From DATJGF01 sp035495315 (GTDB lineage Bacteria > Verrucomicrobiota > Verrucomicrobiia > Limisphaerales > UBA8199), in assembly GCA_035495315.1 (NCBI GenBank), contig DATJGF010000211.1, forward strand, positions 50,175-114,174: 64,000 nucleotides of DNA, given 5' to 3'. Under the pieces are notes generated by a model. That model was not told where the DNA came from. It was given only the letters and a program-made list of their open reading frames with translations, and searched no databases. Shown piece after piece: positions 15,266 through 25,399 of this stretch (the first letter of the stretch is position 1; every line of letters begins with the position of its first letter). The position numbers and the translations under genes were made by a program.

Positions 15266-16156
15266 ATGCAAAAGATGAATAGGTTCTGCCCGCGCTTCCG
15301 GCCAACACCAAAGGCTGAAGACAAGGGTTTTACTCTTATTGAATTGCTGGTCGTCATTGCGATTATCGCGATCCTGGCCAGCCTGATTCTCCCGGCGTTT
15401 GTTGTCGCGAAGCTAAAGGCTCAAGGCACTTACTGCCTGGGGAATCTGAAACAAATGCAAGTTGCCTGGTCACTTTATAACCAGGATTTTCCTGATTACC
15501 TGGCTCCGAACAGCGACTTTGGGAACGAAGGGAAGGACTTTGATAATCCTGCCTGGGTGGCGGGCAACATGAGCTACGCGACCGATCCCGCCTCACTTTC
15601 AGACGCGACCAACACGGATAATCTGGTCGGGCCTGGCTTCGCCCAGTTCGGCTCATTGGGGGCTTACACGAAGAACCCTGCGGTATACCACTGTCCCGGC
15701 GATCGCAGCTCGGTGAATGTGGACGGGGTGACCTATCAACGAGTACGCAGTATCTCAATGAACGGGTGGGTAGGCTTTGACACACGCGATTGGCAGCAGC
15801 CGAAGGATCCTCCTTATTACAAGCTCAATTGCCGCTTGACAGACTTGTTAAACCCCGGGCCTTCTGACACTTGGGTCTTCATTGACGAACGCGAAGATAG
15901 CATCAACGACGGGTGGTTTGCGGTAGACATGGTAAACCAGGGAGAGACAACCCAGTGGGTCGACTTGCCGGCCAGCTACCATAACCATGCCGCCAATCTC
16001 TCGTTTGCGGACGGGCATTGTCAGCTCAAGAAATGGGTAGATCCGCGCACGAACCCATCATTTACCCGTGGAGTGCCGTTGGTAAAAAACCAGTTTTGTC
16101 CCAATAACCCGGATGTGACATGGCTCCAAAGCCACACCACGGGGTTTAATCAATGA
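15230..16156 (+). CDS. type II secretion-like pseudopilin with H-X9-DG tail
   Basis: A type IV pilin-like N-terminus, GFTLIELLVVIAIIAILA, marks a prepilin peptidase substrate cleaved after the glycine. It is followed by a C-terminal YHNHAANLSFADGH region, the H-X9-DG module. This pairing is multiplied in Verrucomicrobia and Planctomycetes; the proteins are thought to be membrane-anchored or surface pseudopilins. The listed start is GTG. ATG at 15266 or 15275 puts the cleavage site about 15 residues from the start and fits the family better. No pilus assembly genes are near. Confidence 0.85.
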   Translation: MRMLSGWSLTLLMQKMNRFCPRFRPTPKAEDKGFTLIELLVVIAIIAILASLILPAFVVAKLKAQGTYCLGNLKQMQVAWSLYNQDFPDYLAPNSDFGNEGKDFDNPAWVAGNMSYATDPASLSDATNTDNLVGPGFAQFGSLGAYTKNPAVYHCPGDRSSVNVDGVTYQRVRSISMNGWVGFDTRDWQQPKDPPYYKLNCRLTDLLNPGPSDTWVFIDEREDSINDGWFAVDMVNQGETTQWVDLPASYHNHAANLSFADGHCQLKKWVDPRTNPSFTRGVPLVKNQFCPNNPDVTWLQSHTTGFNQ

Positions 16157-16272
16157 CCAGCTCAAGCGCCGCAGCTTGTCGCTGACCAATCCAAAACAGT
16201 CACGAGCAGTTGAGCAAGCAGCCGCTGCTCGTCAACAACACAACGCAGACGCATTAAGTATCCGCAAAAATT

Positions 16273-18378
16273 GTGAAAACCGTCCCATCAATTCTCAGCA
16301 GTGTCCTGGCAATCAGTCTGCCCTTCACGGTGAGTGGCCAGACCTATTCAATTACTGAAGTAGGCTCACCCACCTGGAGCTACAGCGAGGCACACGGTCT
16401 TAATGGTTCAGGCAAAGTTGTCGGTGAATATGAACCTACGAATTTATTCAATGTTCTGGCTTTTCTCTTTAACAATGGAACGACGACCAACCTTGGAAAT
16501 CTGACCGGCTCTCCTTACGCGGTAGCTTACGCGATCAATGACGCCGGCCAGATCGTAGGTGAATCCAACTCCCGTTTCGATGCGCACGCTTTTCTTTATG
16601 AAAACGGCCAGATGACGGATCTTGGCACACTGACGCCGTTGGCGGGGAGCGGCTATAGCAGTGCGCATGCGATCAATCTTTCGGGTCAGGTTGCCGGAGA
16701 GACAAGCCTGACGTTAGCCAGCACCATCCATGCAGCACTTTTCAGTGGCGGGACGATCAAAGATCTCGGGGCTTTGGGCGGGGATTACAGTGCGGCGTAT
16801 GGAATTAACAAGTCAGGAGTAATCGTGGGCGAATCCGATGTCCTGATCGCTCAAGGGGTCACGAACGTTCACGCGTTCGTCTATACGAACGGACCGAGCG
16901 GCAGCATGGTGGATTTAGGAACGCTGGGCGGAAGCTACAGCAGCGCGAAAGGAGTGAATGATTCGGCGACAGTCGTAGGCGAATCGGAGACCGTTATCGA
17001 CGGCACAACTGTGCTTCATGCCTTCATGTATCGCGATGGTGTGATGAGTGACATTGGCACATTGGGGGGCAGCACGAGTAGCGCCAGCGCGATTAACAAT
17101 GCAGGGTTAATTGTTGGTTATGCAACCGACGCGAACGAGATCGCGAATGCGTTCCTGTATGATGGTTCGAAGATGATCAACCTGACCGCGCTGCTTCCCG
17201 CAAACTCAGGGTGGACCAACTTGGCCTCTGCGGATGGTATCAATGACGCTGGCCAAATCATCGGCTCGGGTTATCTCGCCGACGGAGAATTTCAGGGCTA
17301 CCTCTTGACCCTGAATTCAGGCTTAACGGTAAGCGTAACCAATCCAGCAGCAAATGCGAGCTTCGAAGCACCCGCAACCGTGATCATCGGGGCATCGGTC
17401 ACCGATTCAACAGGCACAATCACCAACGTTCAGTTCCGCGTAAACGGCAGCGTACTGGCGAATGTGACCTCTTCGCCCTACCAGGCGACGGCAAGCAACC
17501 TGGCTGCGGGCAATTATACCCTGCTGGCAATCGCGGCGGATAACGCAGGTCTGACAGCGTCGAACTCAATTGCCATCGTCGTAACCAATGCAACGACGGA
17601 TCTGCCTCCGACAGTTTCGATTACCAATCCCGCCGCCAACAGCACATTGCAGGCTCCAGCAACTATTCTGCTAGGCGCATCGGCAACGGATCCTGATGGG
17701 AGCGTTACCAACGTAGAATTTCGGTTAAATGGGGGGACAATTGGCAACGTCACTGCTGCTCCCTATGGCATGACAGTCAGCAATATTATCGCCGGCAACT
17801 ATGCCTTGATGGCGATCGCTTCGGATAATTCCGGGTTTGCAGCCACCAATTCAATTAATTTCGTGGTAACTGATGTCGCGCCGACTGTCGCTATAACCAA
17901 TCCTGCGCCTGGCTCCATTTTTCAGGCATCTGCAAGTTTTGTCATTGGGGCGACGGCTGCAGATACCGATGGCAACGTCACAAACGTTCAGTTCCTCGTC
18001 AACGGCGGCTTAGTGGGCAATGCCGGGACCGCACCGTATTCGGTGACGGTCAATAATTTATCCGCAGGAAATTACACTTTGACAGCTATTGCATCAGATA
18101 ATGCCGGACTCTCGGCCACCAACTCAATTGGCATCGCGGTCACGAATGGAACTATTGCTCCAGTCCTTATTTCGAAGCCCGGATTCCAGGGCAATGGTTT
18201 TAGCTTCTCTTTCGTGACACAGAGCGGCCACAGCTATTCTGGCCAATTTGCCACGCATCTTTTAAGGACAAACAACTGGGTCACTTTCACGAATGTGGTC
18301 GGCAATGGCACCGAGGTTCGTGTCACTGATTCACTCCCGACCAATGCTCAACGGTATTATCGGGTGGTAGCCCAGTAA
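16273..18378 (+). CDS. secreted HAF-repeat and Ig-like protein
   Basis: A 701-residue exported protein of unknown role, probably adhesive or cell-surface. A signal peptide (MKTVPSILSSVLAISLPFTVSG) is followed by six HAF repeats (about 30-345), each with a core like AFxYxNGxMxDLGTLGG and an AINxxGxIVGES link, typical of a beta-propeller-like fold. Then come three near-identical Ig-like modules (about 351-445, 446-537, 538-628), each beginning with a (T/S)NPAAN-type motif and containing ANYTL/AIASDNAG. The tail (about 640-701) ends in QRYYRVVAQ, like other exported proteins here. The start is GTG; no strong ribosome site. Confidence 0.8.
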   Translation: MKTVPSILSSVLAISLPFTVSGQTYSITEVGSPTWSYSEAHGLNGSGKVVGEYEPTNLFNVLAFLFNNGTTTNLGNLTGSPYAVAYAINDAGQIVGESNSRFDAHAFLYENGQMTDLGTLTPLAGSGYSSAHAINLSGQVAGETSLTLASTIHAALFSGGTIKDLGALGGDYSAAYGINKSGVIVGESDVLIAQGVTNVHAFVYTNGPSGSMVDLGTLGGSYSSAKGVNDSATVVGESETVIDGTTVLHAFMYRDGVMSDIGTLGGSTSSASAINNAGLIVGYATDANEIANAFLYDGSKMINLTALLPANSGWTNLASADGINDAGQIIGSGYLADGEFQGYLLTLNSGLTVSVTNPAANASFEAPATVIIGASVTDSTGTITNVQFRVNGSVLANVTSSPYQATASNLAAGNYTLLAIAADNAGLTASNSIAIVVTNATTDLPPTVSITNPAANSTLQAPATILLGASATDPDGSVTNVEFRLNGGTIGNVTAAPYGMTVSNIIAGNYALMAIASDNSGFAATNSINFVVTDVAPTVAITNPAPGSIFQASASFVIGATAADTDGNVTNVQFLVNGGLVGNAGTAPYSVTVNNLSAGNYTLTAIASDNAGLSATNSIGIAVTNGTIAPVLISKPGFQGNGFSFSFVTQSGHSYSGQFATHLLRTNNWVTFTNVVGNGTEVRVTDSLPTNAQRYYRVVAQ
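17320..18150 (+). repeat. three tandem Ig-module repeats within the HAF protein
   Basis: Three copies of about 275-280 bp encode the Ig-like modules of the HAF protein. Protein identity between copies is high, suggesting recent internal duplication or gene conversion. Confidence 0.6.
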
Positions 18379-18400
18379 AGACGCCACCCGCACGATTGGA

Positions 18401-21022
18401 ATGAAGCCAACGGCCCCAGAAACCGGTTTCGCGAAGCCCCTCCAACAGGGATGCGCGGCGGGCTGCGCCGGTGCCTTGGAATTTCGGCCTCGTGTGAAGG
18501 GGAAGTTCCTCTTCGCCGGTGGAGAGAAGTTGTATGTGCGAGGGGTGGCTTACGGTCCATTCCGACCGGAGAGCAATGGCAGTGCGTATCATTCGGCCCA
18601 ACTGGTGAATCGGGATTTCTTACAGATGCAGGAATACGGGATCAATGCGGTGCGCACCTACACGGTGCCGCCGCGTTGGTTGTTGGATTTAGCGGCCGAG
18701 CGGGGCCTGCGCGTTCTGGTGGGTTTGCCCTGGGAACAGCACGTGACGTTTATGGCAGACCAGCATCAGGGCCGGGATATCGAAGAACGCATCCGAGCAG
18801 GTGTTCGGGAATGCGCGGGTCATCCCGCAATCCTTGGATACACCGTTGGCAACGAAATTCCGGCTGGAATCGTTCGGTGGTATGGGCACCGACGAGTTGA
18901 GAAGTTTCTAGAGCGGCTCTACTGGGCTGCTAAAAGCGAAGATCGGGACGGATTGGTCACTTACGTTAACTATCCTTCGACGGAATATCTGGAACTGCCG
19001 TTTCTGGATTTCTTCTCCTTCAACGTTTATCTGGAATCGCGGGAGCAGCTGCAAGCTTACCTGGCGCGTCTGCAAAACCTGAGTGGCGATCGGCCGCTGG
19101 TTCTGGCTGAGATCGGTTTGGATAGTTTGCGCAACGGCGAAGAGATGCAGGCCCGGGTTCTGGATTGGCAGACGCGAATCGGATTTGCTGCCGGCTGCGC
19201 CGGCTTGTTCGTATTCTCGTGGACCGACGAGTGGTATCGAGGAGGTCAGGAGATCACGGATTGGAACTTCGGGCTCACCACCGTCGCACGTGCGCCCAAA
19301 CGGGCGCTGCTCACACAAGGCCGCGCTTTTCAGGACGTTCCCTTTTCTACGCAGACGGTCTGGCCGTTGATTTCGGTGGTCGTGTGCAGTTACAACGGAT
19401 CGAGAACTTTGCGCGATTGCCTGAGCGGGCTGGAACGCCTGAATTACCCCGCTTACGAGATCATTGTAGTTGATGATGGTTCGAAGGATAACACGGCAGA
19501 ATTGGCGGCAGAATACAATGTGCGATTGATTCGAATCCGGAATGGAGGCTTAAGCAATGCGCGGAATATCGGCTGGCAGGCCGCAAAAGGCGAGATAGTT
19601 GCCTTTTTGGACGACGATGCGTCACCGGATCCGCACTGGCTTTATTATCTCGCGAGCACTTTTCTCGCGACAGACTGTGCCGGCGTGGGCGGGCCAAACC
19701 TGGCGTGGCCCGGTGATGGATTCATCGCCCAGTGCGTCGATCATGCCCCGGGCAATCCGACCCACGTGCTGTTGACTGATTCGGAAGCGGAGCATCTACC
19801 AGGGTGCAATATGGCGTTCCGGAAGGAGTGTCTGGCGGAAGTGAGCGGGTTTGATGCCCAATTTCGCATAGCAGGTGACGATGTGGATTTATGCTGGCGT
19901 CTGCAGCAGCGCGGACGCAGACTCGGCTTCTCTCCGTCAGCGATGGTGTGGCATCATCGGCGCGGCACTATTCGACAGTACTGGAAGCAGCAGGTCAACT
20001 ACGGCAAAGCCGAAGCGATGCTCGAACGCAAGTGGCCCGAAAAATACAATGCGGTCGGCCACGCCACCTGGAATGGGCGGCTTTACAATAAAACCCTGTT
20101 CTCCTTCCTGAATTTGAGCCAACGCCGGATTTACCATGGCACCTGGGGCACCGCCATGTTTCAGTCCGTGTATGACACGGTGCCGAGCACTTTTGCTTCC
20201 ATTCTGATGTTGCCCGAATGGTACTTGGTTATTGGTTTTTTCGCCTTAATCGCGGCCTGCGGAACTTTCTATTCTCCCTTGCGGTGGTTCGACATTCCGC
20301 TCGCCGTCGCTTTTGTTCCTCCGCTGCTTCACGCCGGTTTAACTGGCGCCCGGGCATTTTTCCGAATCATGTCTCGTTCCCGGTGGAGTCGACTGACACT
20401 GGCAGTCGTCACCGGGCTGCTGCATTTTCTACAACCCGCGGCGCGTCTCTGGGGGCGGTTATGCTATGGGTTGACTCCGTGGCGGCGGCGAGGGGGCAAT
20501 AATCTGGTTATTCCTTGGCCCGTTACGGTAGCGATTTGGAGCGACAAACAATGGCAGAGTGCTGAACAACGCCTCGCGGCGTTTGAAGGGGGTTTGCGAA
20601 GCGCGGGGGCGGCGGTCATCCGTGGCGGAGATTATGATCGCTGGGATCTGGAGGTCCGCGGGGGGTTGCTCGGCCGAGCCAGGCTTTTGGCGGTAATCGA
20701 AGAACACGCCGGCGGCAAGCAGTACGTCCGGCTGCAACTCTGGCCGATAGCGAAGCCCGGCATTTTCCTGGTGGCTTGTTGTTTTGCCGCTTTTGCGATG
20801 AGGGCGGCCCTCGACCTGGAGTGGACCGCCTGGGCGTTGCTCAATGTTCCGGCAATTTTCCTCGTAGCTCGCACACTTTATGAAAGTGCCGGAGCGATGG
20901 CAGCTCTGCGTGAGGTCATCGAAGGTAAGCCCGGAGTCGCATCAGAGCTCTTGGCCACAGAAATCCCCAGCAATCCCAAGCCACAGTTCAAAGAAGTTCC
21001 CGCTGAAGCCCGACTTGGCTAA
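18401..21022 (+). CDS. glycoside hydrolase-glycosyltransferase (GT2) fusion, membrane protein
   Basis: Probably builds or trims an extracellular glycan. Residues 30-310 are a TIM-barrel glycosidase of clan A type (GH2/GH5-like), with acid/base E152 in GNE and nucleophile E237 in LAEIGLDS. Residues 322-560 are a GT-A family 2 glycosyltransferase: SVVVCSYNGS, VVDDGS (356-361), DDD (404-406), CNMAFRKE, and GDDVDLCWR with a later HHRRGT. Hydrophobic segments at about 610-680 and 785-835 anchor it in the membrane, with a soluble insert between them that I do not recognise. It starts a tight plus-strand operon: the ABC exporter gene begins 2 bp after its stop. Substrate cannot be read from sequence. 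Confidence 0.85.
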   Translation: MKPTAPETGFAKPLQQGCAAGCAGALEFRPRVKGKFLFAGGEKLYVRGVAYGPFRPESNGSAYHSAQLVNRDFLQMQEYGINAVRTYTVPPRWLLDLAAERGLRVLVGLPWEQHVTFMADQHQGRDIEERIRAGVRECAGHPAILGYTVGNEIPAGIVRWYGHRRVEKFLERLYWAAKSEDRDGLVTYVNYPSTEYLELPFLDFFSFNVYLESREQLQAYLARLQNLSGDRPLVLAEIGLDSLRNGEEMQARVLDWQTRIGFAAGCAGLFVFSWTDEWYRGGQEITDWNFGLTTVARAPKRALLTQGRAFQDVPFSTQTVWPLISVVVCSYNGSRTLRDCLSGLERLNYPAYEIIVVDDGSKDNTAELAAEYNVRLIRIRNGGLSNARNIGWQAAKGEIVAFLDDDASPDPHWLYYLASTFLATDCAGVGGPNLAWPGDGFIAQCVDHAPGNPTHVLLTDSEAEHLPGCNMAFRKECLAEVSGFDAQFRIAGDDVDLCWRLQQRGRRLGFSPSAMVWHHRRGTIRQYWKQQVNYGKAEAMLERKWPEKYNAVGHATWNGRLYNKTLFSFLNLSQRRIYHGTWGTAMFQSVYDTVPSTFASILMLPEWYLVIGFFALIAACGTFYSPLRWFDIPLAVAFVPPLLHAGLTGARAFFRIMSRSRWSRLTLAVVTGLLHFLQPAARLWGRLCYGLTPWRRRGGNNLVIPWPVTVAIWSDKQWQSAEQRLAAFEGGLRSAGAAVIRGGDYDRWDLEVRGGLLGRARLLAVIEEHAGGKQYVRLQLWPIAKPGIFLVACCFAAFAMRAALDLEWTAWALLNVPAIFLVARTLYESAGAMAALREVIEGKPGVASELLATEIPSNPKPQFKEVPAEARLG

Positions 21023-21024
21023 CC

Positions 21025-22881
21025 ATGAGCGGCTCCGCGTCACTAAACCAAAAACCCAGCAATGGGACGCTACAAGTAACCTTGCGTCTGCTGGCGAAGT
21101 TCATGCCGGGCGAGATGCCGGTTATGCTTTTGGGTCTTGGGCTCGTGATGGGCGCTTCGGCGATGGCGTTGGTGCAGCCCTGGCCCCTGAAGCTGGTGCT
21201 GGACTGCGTCATTGGCCATGATCCCCTCCCTGGCTGGGTTTCAAAGGTCGGGCAAGCTCTAAACCCCGGCGCCTCCTCGGCATCCAAATTCAAACTACTC
21301 TCTTTGCTGTGTCTCGGGCTCGTACTCATTGAGGTCCTCCTGGGAGCGCTGAATGTGGCGAGCGCTTACCTGCTGAATTCAGTCGCCCTGCGGCTGGTAT
21401 TCAAACTTCGCTGCGCGTTATTTGACCACGTTCAACGATTGTCGCTGGCTTTTCATGATGCTACGGCCGTGGGTGATTCGCTTTATCGCATCACTTGGGA
21501 CAGCTATTGTATCCAGTCCGTCTTCAGCGAAGGTCTGATTCCGGGCCTGACCGCCGGCGCAACGCTGTTGGGCATCGCACTGGTGATGCTGAGTCGGGAC
21601 TGGCGCCTGACCCTCGCCTTTGCTGCGGTGGCCGCTCCGCTGCTGTTCCTCATTCGCAAAGTAGATAAGCCCATGGCCGAACAGAGCACCAAATTACATG
21701 AATCCGAAAGCGAGGTCAGCACGCGGGTCGAGGAAACGTTGATTGGGATTCGGGCGGTTCAGGCATACGGACGCGAACAGTTCGAGAGCGACCGCTTTCG
21801 CCTGAAGGCGGGCGCAAGTCTTCAAGCCAACTTGCGTTTGATAGTTGTTCAGACCAGTTCTCAAGCTTTGGCCGGATTGATACTGGCATGCGGTACCGGC
21901 TCGGTCCTCTGGCTGGGAGGTCGCGGAGTATTAGAAGGTCGCATTACTTCAGGCGACCTCGTTTTATTGGCCGCTTATCTGGCGATGCTTTTTAAACCGC
22001 TGGAAACCCTCGCGTACACGGCAGGAGCGCTACAAAGCGCCGCCGCCGGTTGCCGACGGGTGATGACCATTTTGGGTTCGGCACCGCAAATAACCGAGCT
22101 GAAGAATGCTTGCGATTTGCCGCGCGTAACGGGCGGAATTCGGTTTAAAGACGTGACCTTCGGCTATCGTCCCGGAGTGCCCGTTCTCAAAAACATTGAT
22201 CTCGAGCTTGCGCCGGGCTCCAGCCTCGCTCTGGTTGGCCCATCCGGCACGGGCAAGACGACCCTCGCCAGCTTGTTATTGCGCTTTTATGATCCCGGCC
22301 GAGGAAGTCTGTTTTTGGATGGCCACGACCTTCGCGCTGTCAGCTTAAAATCATTGCGTCGCAACCTCGCCTTAGTCACCCAGGAACCGGTGTTGTTCGC
22401 GGCCAGCATCCACGAAAACATTGCCTACGGCCGGCCCGACGCATCACAAGCGGAAATCGAAGCAGCCGCAAAAGCAGCTGATGCTCACGAATTTATCTGC
22501 CGGCTGCCCGAGAAATATGAAACGGAGCTCAGTGAACGCGGGACGAATCTCTCCAGTGGTCAGCGACAACGCCTCGCGATTGCCCGCGCGTTTCTGAAGG
22601 ATGCGCCGGTTTTGATTTTAGACGAGCCGACCAGCGCATTGGATGCTCAGTCTGAAGATGCGCTTTTGCAGGCGCTGGACCGACTGATGAAAGGGCGAAC
22701 CACATTGATTATTGCCCACCGGCTGTCGACCGTACGGCGCGCCGATCGAATCGTAGTGCTTCACGACGGTCGAATTGGCGAAAGTGGTTCACACCAGGAG
22801 TTGCTGGCGCGCGGGGAATTGTATGCTCGAATGTGGCAACTGCAGGTAGCTGAGCCCGAACCCATGGCAGTTCAAACCTGA
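21025..22881 (+). CDS. ABC exporter, fused permease-ATPase (MsbA type)
   Basis: A half-transporter of 618 residues that should homodimerise in the inner membrane. A six-helix exporter domain (about 30-345) is followed by an ATPase: Walker A GPSGTGKT (405-412), Q-loop VTQEP, signature LSSGQ (509-513), Walker B VLILDE (529-534), D-loop SALD and H-loop IIAHRLST. Its place in the operon suggests it exports a lipid-linked or peptide-linked glycan, or a glycan precursor made by the GH-GT2 fusion and acyltransferases. Confidence 0.93.
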   Translation: MSGSASLNQKPSNGTLQVTLRLLAKFMPGEMPVMLLGLGLVMGASAMALVQPWPLKLVLDCVIGHDPLPGWVSKVGQALNPGASSASKFKLLSLLCLGLVLIEVLLGALNVASAYLLNSVALRLVFKLRCALFDHVQRLSLAFHDATAVGDSLYRITWDSYCIQSVFSEGLIPGLTAGATLLGIALVMLSRDWRLTLAFAAVAAPLLFLIRKVDKPMAEQSTKLHESESEVSTRVEETLIGIRAVQAYGREQFESDRFRLKAGASLQANLRLIVVQTSSQALAGLILACGTGSVLWLGGRGVLEGRITSGDLVLLAAYLAMLFKPLETLAYTAGALQSAAAGCRRVMTILGSAPQITELKNACDLPRVTGGIRFKDVTFGYRPGVPVLKNIDLELAPGSSLALVGPSGTGKTTLASLLLRFYDPGRGSLFLDGHDLRAVSLKSLRRNLALVTQEPVLFAASIHENIAYGRPDASQAEIEAAAKAADAHEFICRLPEKYETELSERGTNLSSGQRQRLAIARAFLKDAPVLILDEPTSALDAQSEDALLQALDRLMKGRTTLIIAHRLSTVRRADRIVVLHDGRIGESGSHQELLARGELYARMWQLQVAEPEPMAVQT

Positions 22882-22905
22882 AGCGGCGGAGACATTGCCA
22901 AACCT

Positions 22906-23484
22906 ATGAACGCGAGAACTCTAAGCGCAGCACCAGCTGGACGATGGCTGGACGGCGCTTTGCCGCCCAACGTCATACTGGGGTCCAACACGATTCTCAA
23001 AGGCGATCACGCCTTTCAGCGCTTTCGCGCAAAACGAGGTTCGGCACTGACCATCGGGACTCATTGCACAATGGACGGAGTTCATTTCGCTGTCGGCGAG
23101 GCCGGCCGCATCGAAATTGGAGATTACTGTTATTTCTGCAACGTCATCTTGTTATGTGAAATGGAATTGCGCATCGGCAATTACGTCGTCGCAGGTTGGA
23201 ATACCACGTTGGCGGACACCGACTTTCATCCAATCTCTCCGGCTGCTCGAATTCAGGATGCGATTGCCTGTTCACCAGCAAGTCAGGCCCGAGCTCGTCC
23301 CGCCATCCCGATGCGACCGGTTGTCATTGAGGATGACGTTTGGATGGGCCCAAACGTTACTATCCTGAAAGGCGTCCGCATCGGTGCCGGTGCTTTTATC
23401 GAGCCCGGGGCATTGATTACCCATGACATTCCGGCGCGAGCTCGCGTGCTGGGCAATCCGGCGCAGGTCGTCGGGTCCGTATGA
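22906..23484 (+). CDS. left-handed beta-helix (hexapeptide) acyltransferase, first copy
   Basis: A 192-residue trimeric acyltransferase of the maltose/serine O-acetyltransferase type. Hexapeptide turns such as IEIGDYCYFCN, VWMGPNVTILKGVRIGAGAFI and the closing GNPAQVVG are clear. The catalytic His candidate is in the DTDFHPI segment. It overlaps the next acyltransferase gene by 4 nt (ATGA), and the two are related. The likely job is O- or N-acetylation of the glycan handled by this operon. Confidence 0.85.
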   Translation: MNARTLSAAPAGRWLDGALPPNVILGSNTILKGDHAFQRFRAKRGSALTIGTHCTMDGVHFAVGEAGRIEIGDYCYFCNVILLCEMELRIGNYVVAGWNTTLADTDFHPISPAARIQDAIACSPASQARARPAIPMRPVVIEDDVWMGPNVTILKGVRIGAGAFIEPGALITHDIPARARVLGNPAQVVGSV

Positions 23485-24137
23485 GTCTCAACCTCTCGAA
23501 ACGAACACTATCCTGGGATTGGCACGTCGGAAGCATTCCGGAAAATGTCGTGCTCGATGAGGAAGCTTACCTCGAAACGACTTACAGTTTTCTGCTCTAT
23601 CGCAGTTGTGCGCCGGAGGGTGCTCGCATCGGCCGAGCTGCGACCATATATCTTGGAACGATGTTCGATGTCGGTCCGGGCGGCCGGGTGCAGATTGGCG
23701 CGTTTGCGTTGGTGCACGGTGCGTGGATCATCTGTGATGCTGCGGTTGAGATTGGCGATTATTCAATGATCTCCTGGAACGTCGTCTTGATGGATACCTA
23801 TCGTTTTCCGCGGGAGATTGCCGCCCGCCGGCGGGTCCTGAAGCAAATCCCCACCGAGCCCCTACGCTGTCCCACAGGGCAGGCGGCTGCGGGGCGAATT
23901 CGGATAGGGCGCAATGTGTGGATTGGTTTTGAGAGTTGCGTGCTCCCAGGCGTGACTATCGGCGATGGCTCCGTGGTCGGCGCCCGATCTGTGGTGGTCA
24001 ATGACGTCCCGCCGTATACCCTCGTGGCTGGCAATCCCGCACGTGTTATCCGCTCGATTGATAACGATGAGCCTCCCCAGCTAGAAGGGTCTATTCGGCA
24101 CGAGGACCGAATACAAAATGACTTGCCGACGGAATAA
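23481..24137 (+). CDS. left-handed beta-helix (hexapeptide) acyltransferase, second copy
   Basis: 218 residues with the same overall plan as the preceding gene: a short N-terminal lead, two hexapeptide blocks (IGAFALVHGAWIICDAAVEIGD and IGRNVWIGFESCVLPGVTIG as cores) and the ending GNPARVIRS. The candidate catalytic His of copy one (DTDFH) is replaced by DTYRF here, so activity is uncertain, or the copy may act as a partner subunit. It is translationally coupled to its neighbours: a 4-nt overlap upstream and a 20-nt overlap downstream. Confidence 0.82.
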   Translation: MSLNLSKRTLSWDWHVGSIPENVVLDEEAYLETTYSFLLYRSCAPEGARIGRAATIYLGTMFDVGPGGRVQIGAFALVHGAWIICDAAVEIGDYSMISWNVVLMDTYRFPREIAARRRVLKQIPTEPLRCPTGQAAAGRIRIGRNVWIGFESCVLPGVTIGDGSVVGARSVVVNDVPPYTLVAGNPARVIRSIDNDEPPQLEGSIRHEDRIQNDLPTE

Positions 24138-25398
24138 GCTCGAAAGACCGGTCTCGTTGAGAGGAGGCAAACACAGGCCGCGAGTATTGCCATTGCGAAA
24201 ACATTCGCTGGCGCGAGGCACGCCGCGTGTCGCCGCGAGAGGCAAGATCATCGTTTTCGGTATTTTGTTTTGGTATCCTCTGGCAGGAGTAACTTACCAG
24301 TTCTTGCATTATTTGCTCGCGCTCCGGCGGTTGGGTTACGATCCGTATTACATTGAGGATTCAGGACGCTGGATTTACGACCCCGAGCTGAATGACCTCT
24401 CGCCCGACGTGACCGGCAACTTGCGTGCCGTCGTGCCCGTGTTGGAATCCTACGGTTTTTCCGGCCACTGGGCGTTTCGTGGCAATTATCCGGGAGGCGG
24501 TTGTTACGGACTTAGCGACGCGAAGATAAAGGCGTTGTACCGCGAAGCCGATGCCTTTCTAAACGTGACCGGCGCCCAGGAATTGCGAGAGGAGCATCTC
24601 GCCTGCCGCCGACGCATTTATGTCGAGACTGATCCCGTTGCCGCTCAAGTCAATGTCGCAAAAGGTGATCGAAGGACAATCTCCACACTAGGCGCGCACG
24701 ATACCTTGTTTAGCTTCGGCCTGAACTTCGGTGCCACAGACTGTCTTGTTCCGCTGCAGAAATTCCAGTGGTTACCGACTTGTCAGCCAATTGCCTTGGA
24801 TTTGTGGGAGAACTCGTTGCCTGCGCTCCCCAACGGCTCCGCCCACAACACGATTGCGACTTGGAAAAACAGCGGCAAGGACCTCATCTATAATGGTCAA
24901 CGTTACTATTGGTCCAAACATCGTGAATTTCTTAAGTTCCTGAATTTACCGCTCCAGCGGAACGTGCCCTTCGAGTTGGCCGCGGGAGTCGACAAGAAGA
25001 CGCGGCGGTCGCTTGAAAAAAATGGATGGCAAATTGTGGATTCAATTCGAGTATCGAGGGATATTGATCGGTACCGAAATTACATTTGCAACGCCAGGGG
25101 CGAATTTACCGTCGCCAAGGATCAAAATATCCGCTTGCGCAGCGGTTGGTTTAGCGATCGCAGCGCGTGTTATTTAGCCGCCTCTCGTCCAGTAATCACT
25201 CAGGATACCGGATTCGGAAGTTATCTCCCAACCGGCAAAGGCCTATTCGCTTTCCGCAACATGCAGGATATCCTCGCGGCGGTGGATGAGGTCGAGCGTG
25301 ATTATATCGGTAATTGCAAGGCGGCTCGCGAGATCGCTTCAGAACATTTTGCGGCAGAAAAAGTCCTTAACAAGCTGATGAACCAAGCGGGTCTTTGA
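24118..25398 (+). CDS. glycosyltransferase family 1-like protein
   Basis: 426 residues. After a basic N-terminal extension comes a Rossmann-like strand with KIIVFGILFWYPLAGVTYQF, and the C-terminal part holds RSGWFSDRSACYLAASRPVI and DTGFGSYLP, the acceptor/nucleotide-sugar region of GT-B proteins of the spore-maturation CgeB/GT1-like type. It probably adds a sugar in the glycan pathway. The ATG start overlaps the previous gene by 20 nt; the Arg-rich first 40 residues may not be translated if a later start is used. The exact family is less sure than the fold. Confidence 0.7.
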   Translation: MTCRRNKLERPVSLRGGKHRPRVLPLRKHSLARGTPRVAARGKIIVFGILFWYPLAGVTYQFLHYLLALRRLGYDPYYIEDSGRWIYDPELNDLSPDVTGNLRAVVPVLESYGFSGHWAFRGNYPGGGCYGLSDAKIKALYREADAFLNVTGAQELREEHLACRRRIYVETDPVAAQVNVAKGDRRTISTLGAHDTLFSFGLNFGATDCLVPLQKFQWLPTCQPIALDLWENSLPALPNGSAHNTIATWKNSGKDLIYNGQRYYWSKHREFLKFLNLPLQRNVPFELAAGVDKKTRRSLEKNGWQIVDSIRVSRDIDRYRNYICNARGEFTVAKDQNIRLRSGWFSDRSACYLAASRPVITQDTGFGSYLPTGKGLFAFRNMQDILAAVDEVERDYIGNCKAAREIASEHFAAEKVLNKLMNQAGL

Positions 25399-25399
25399 A

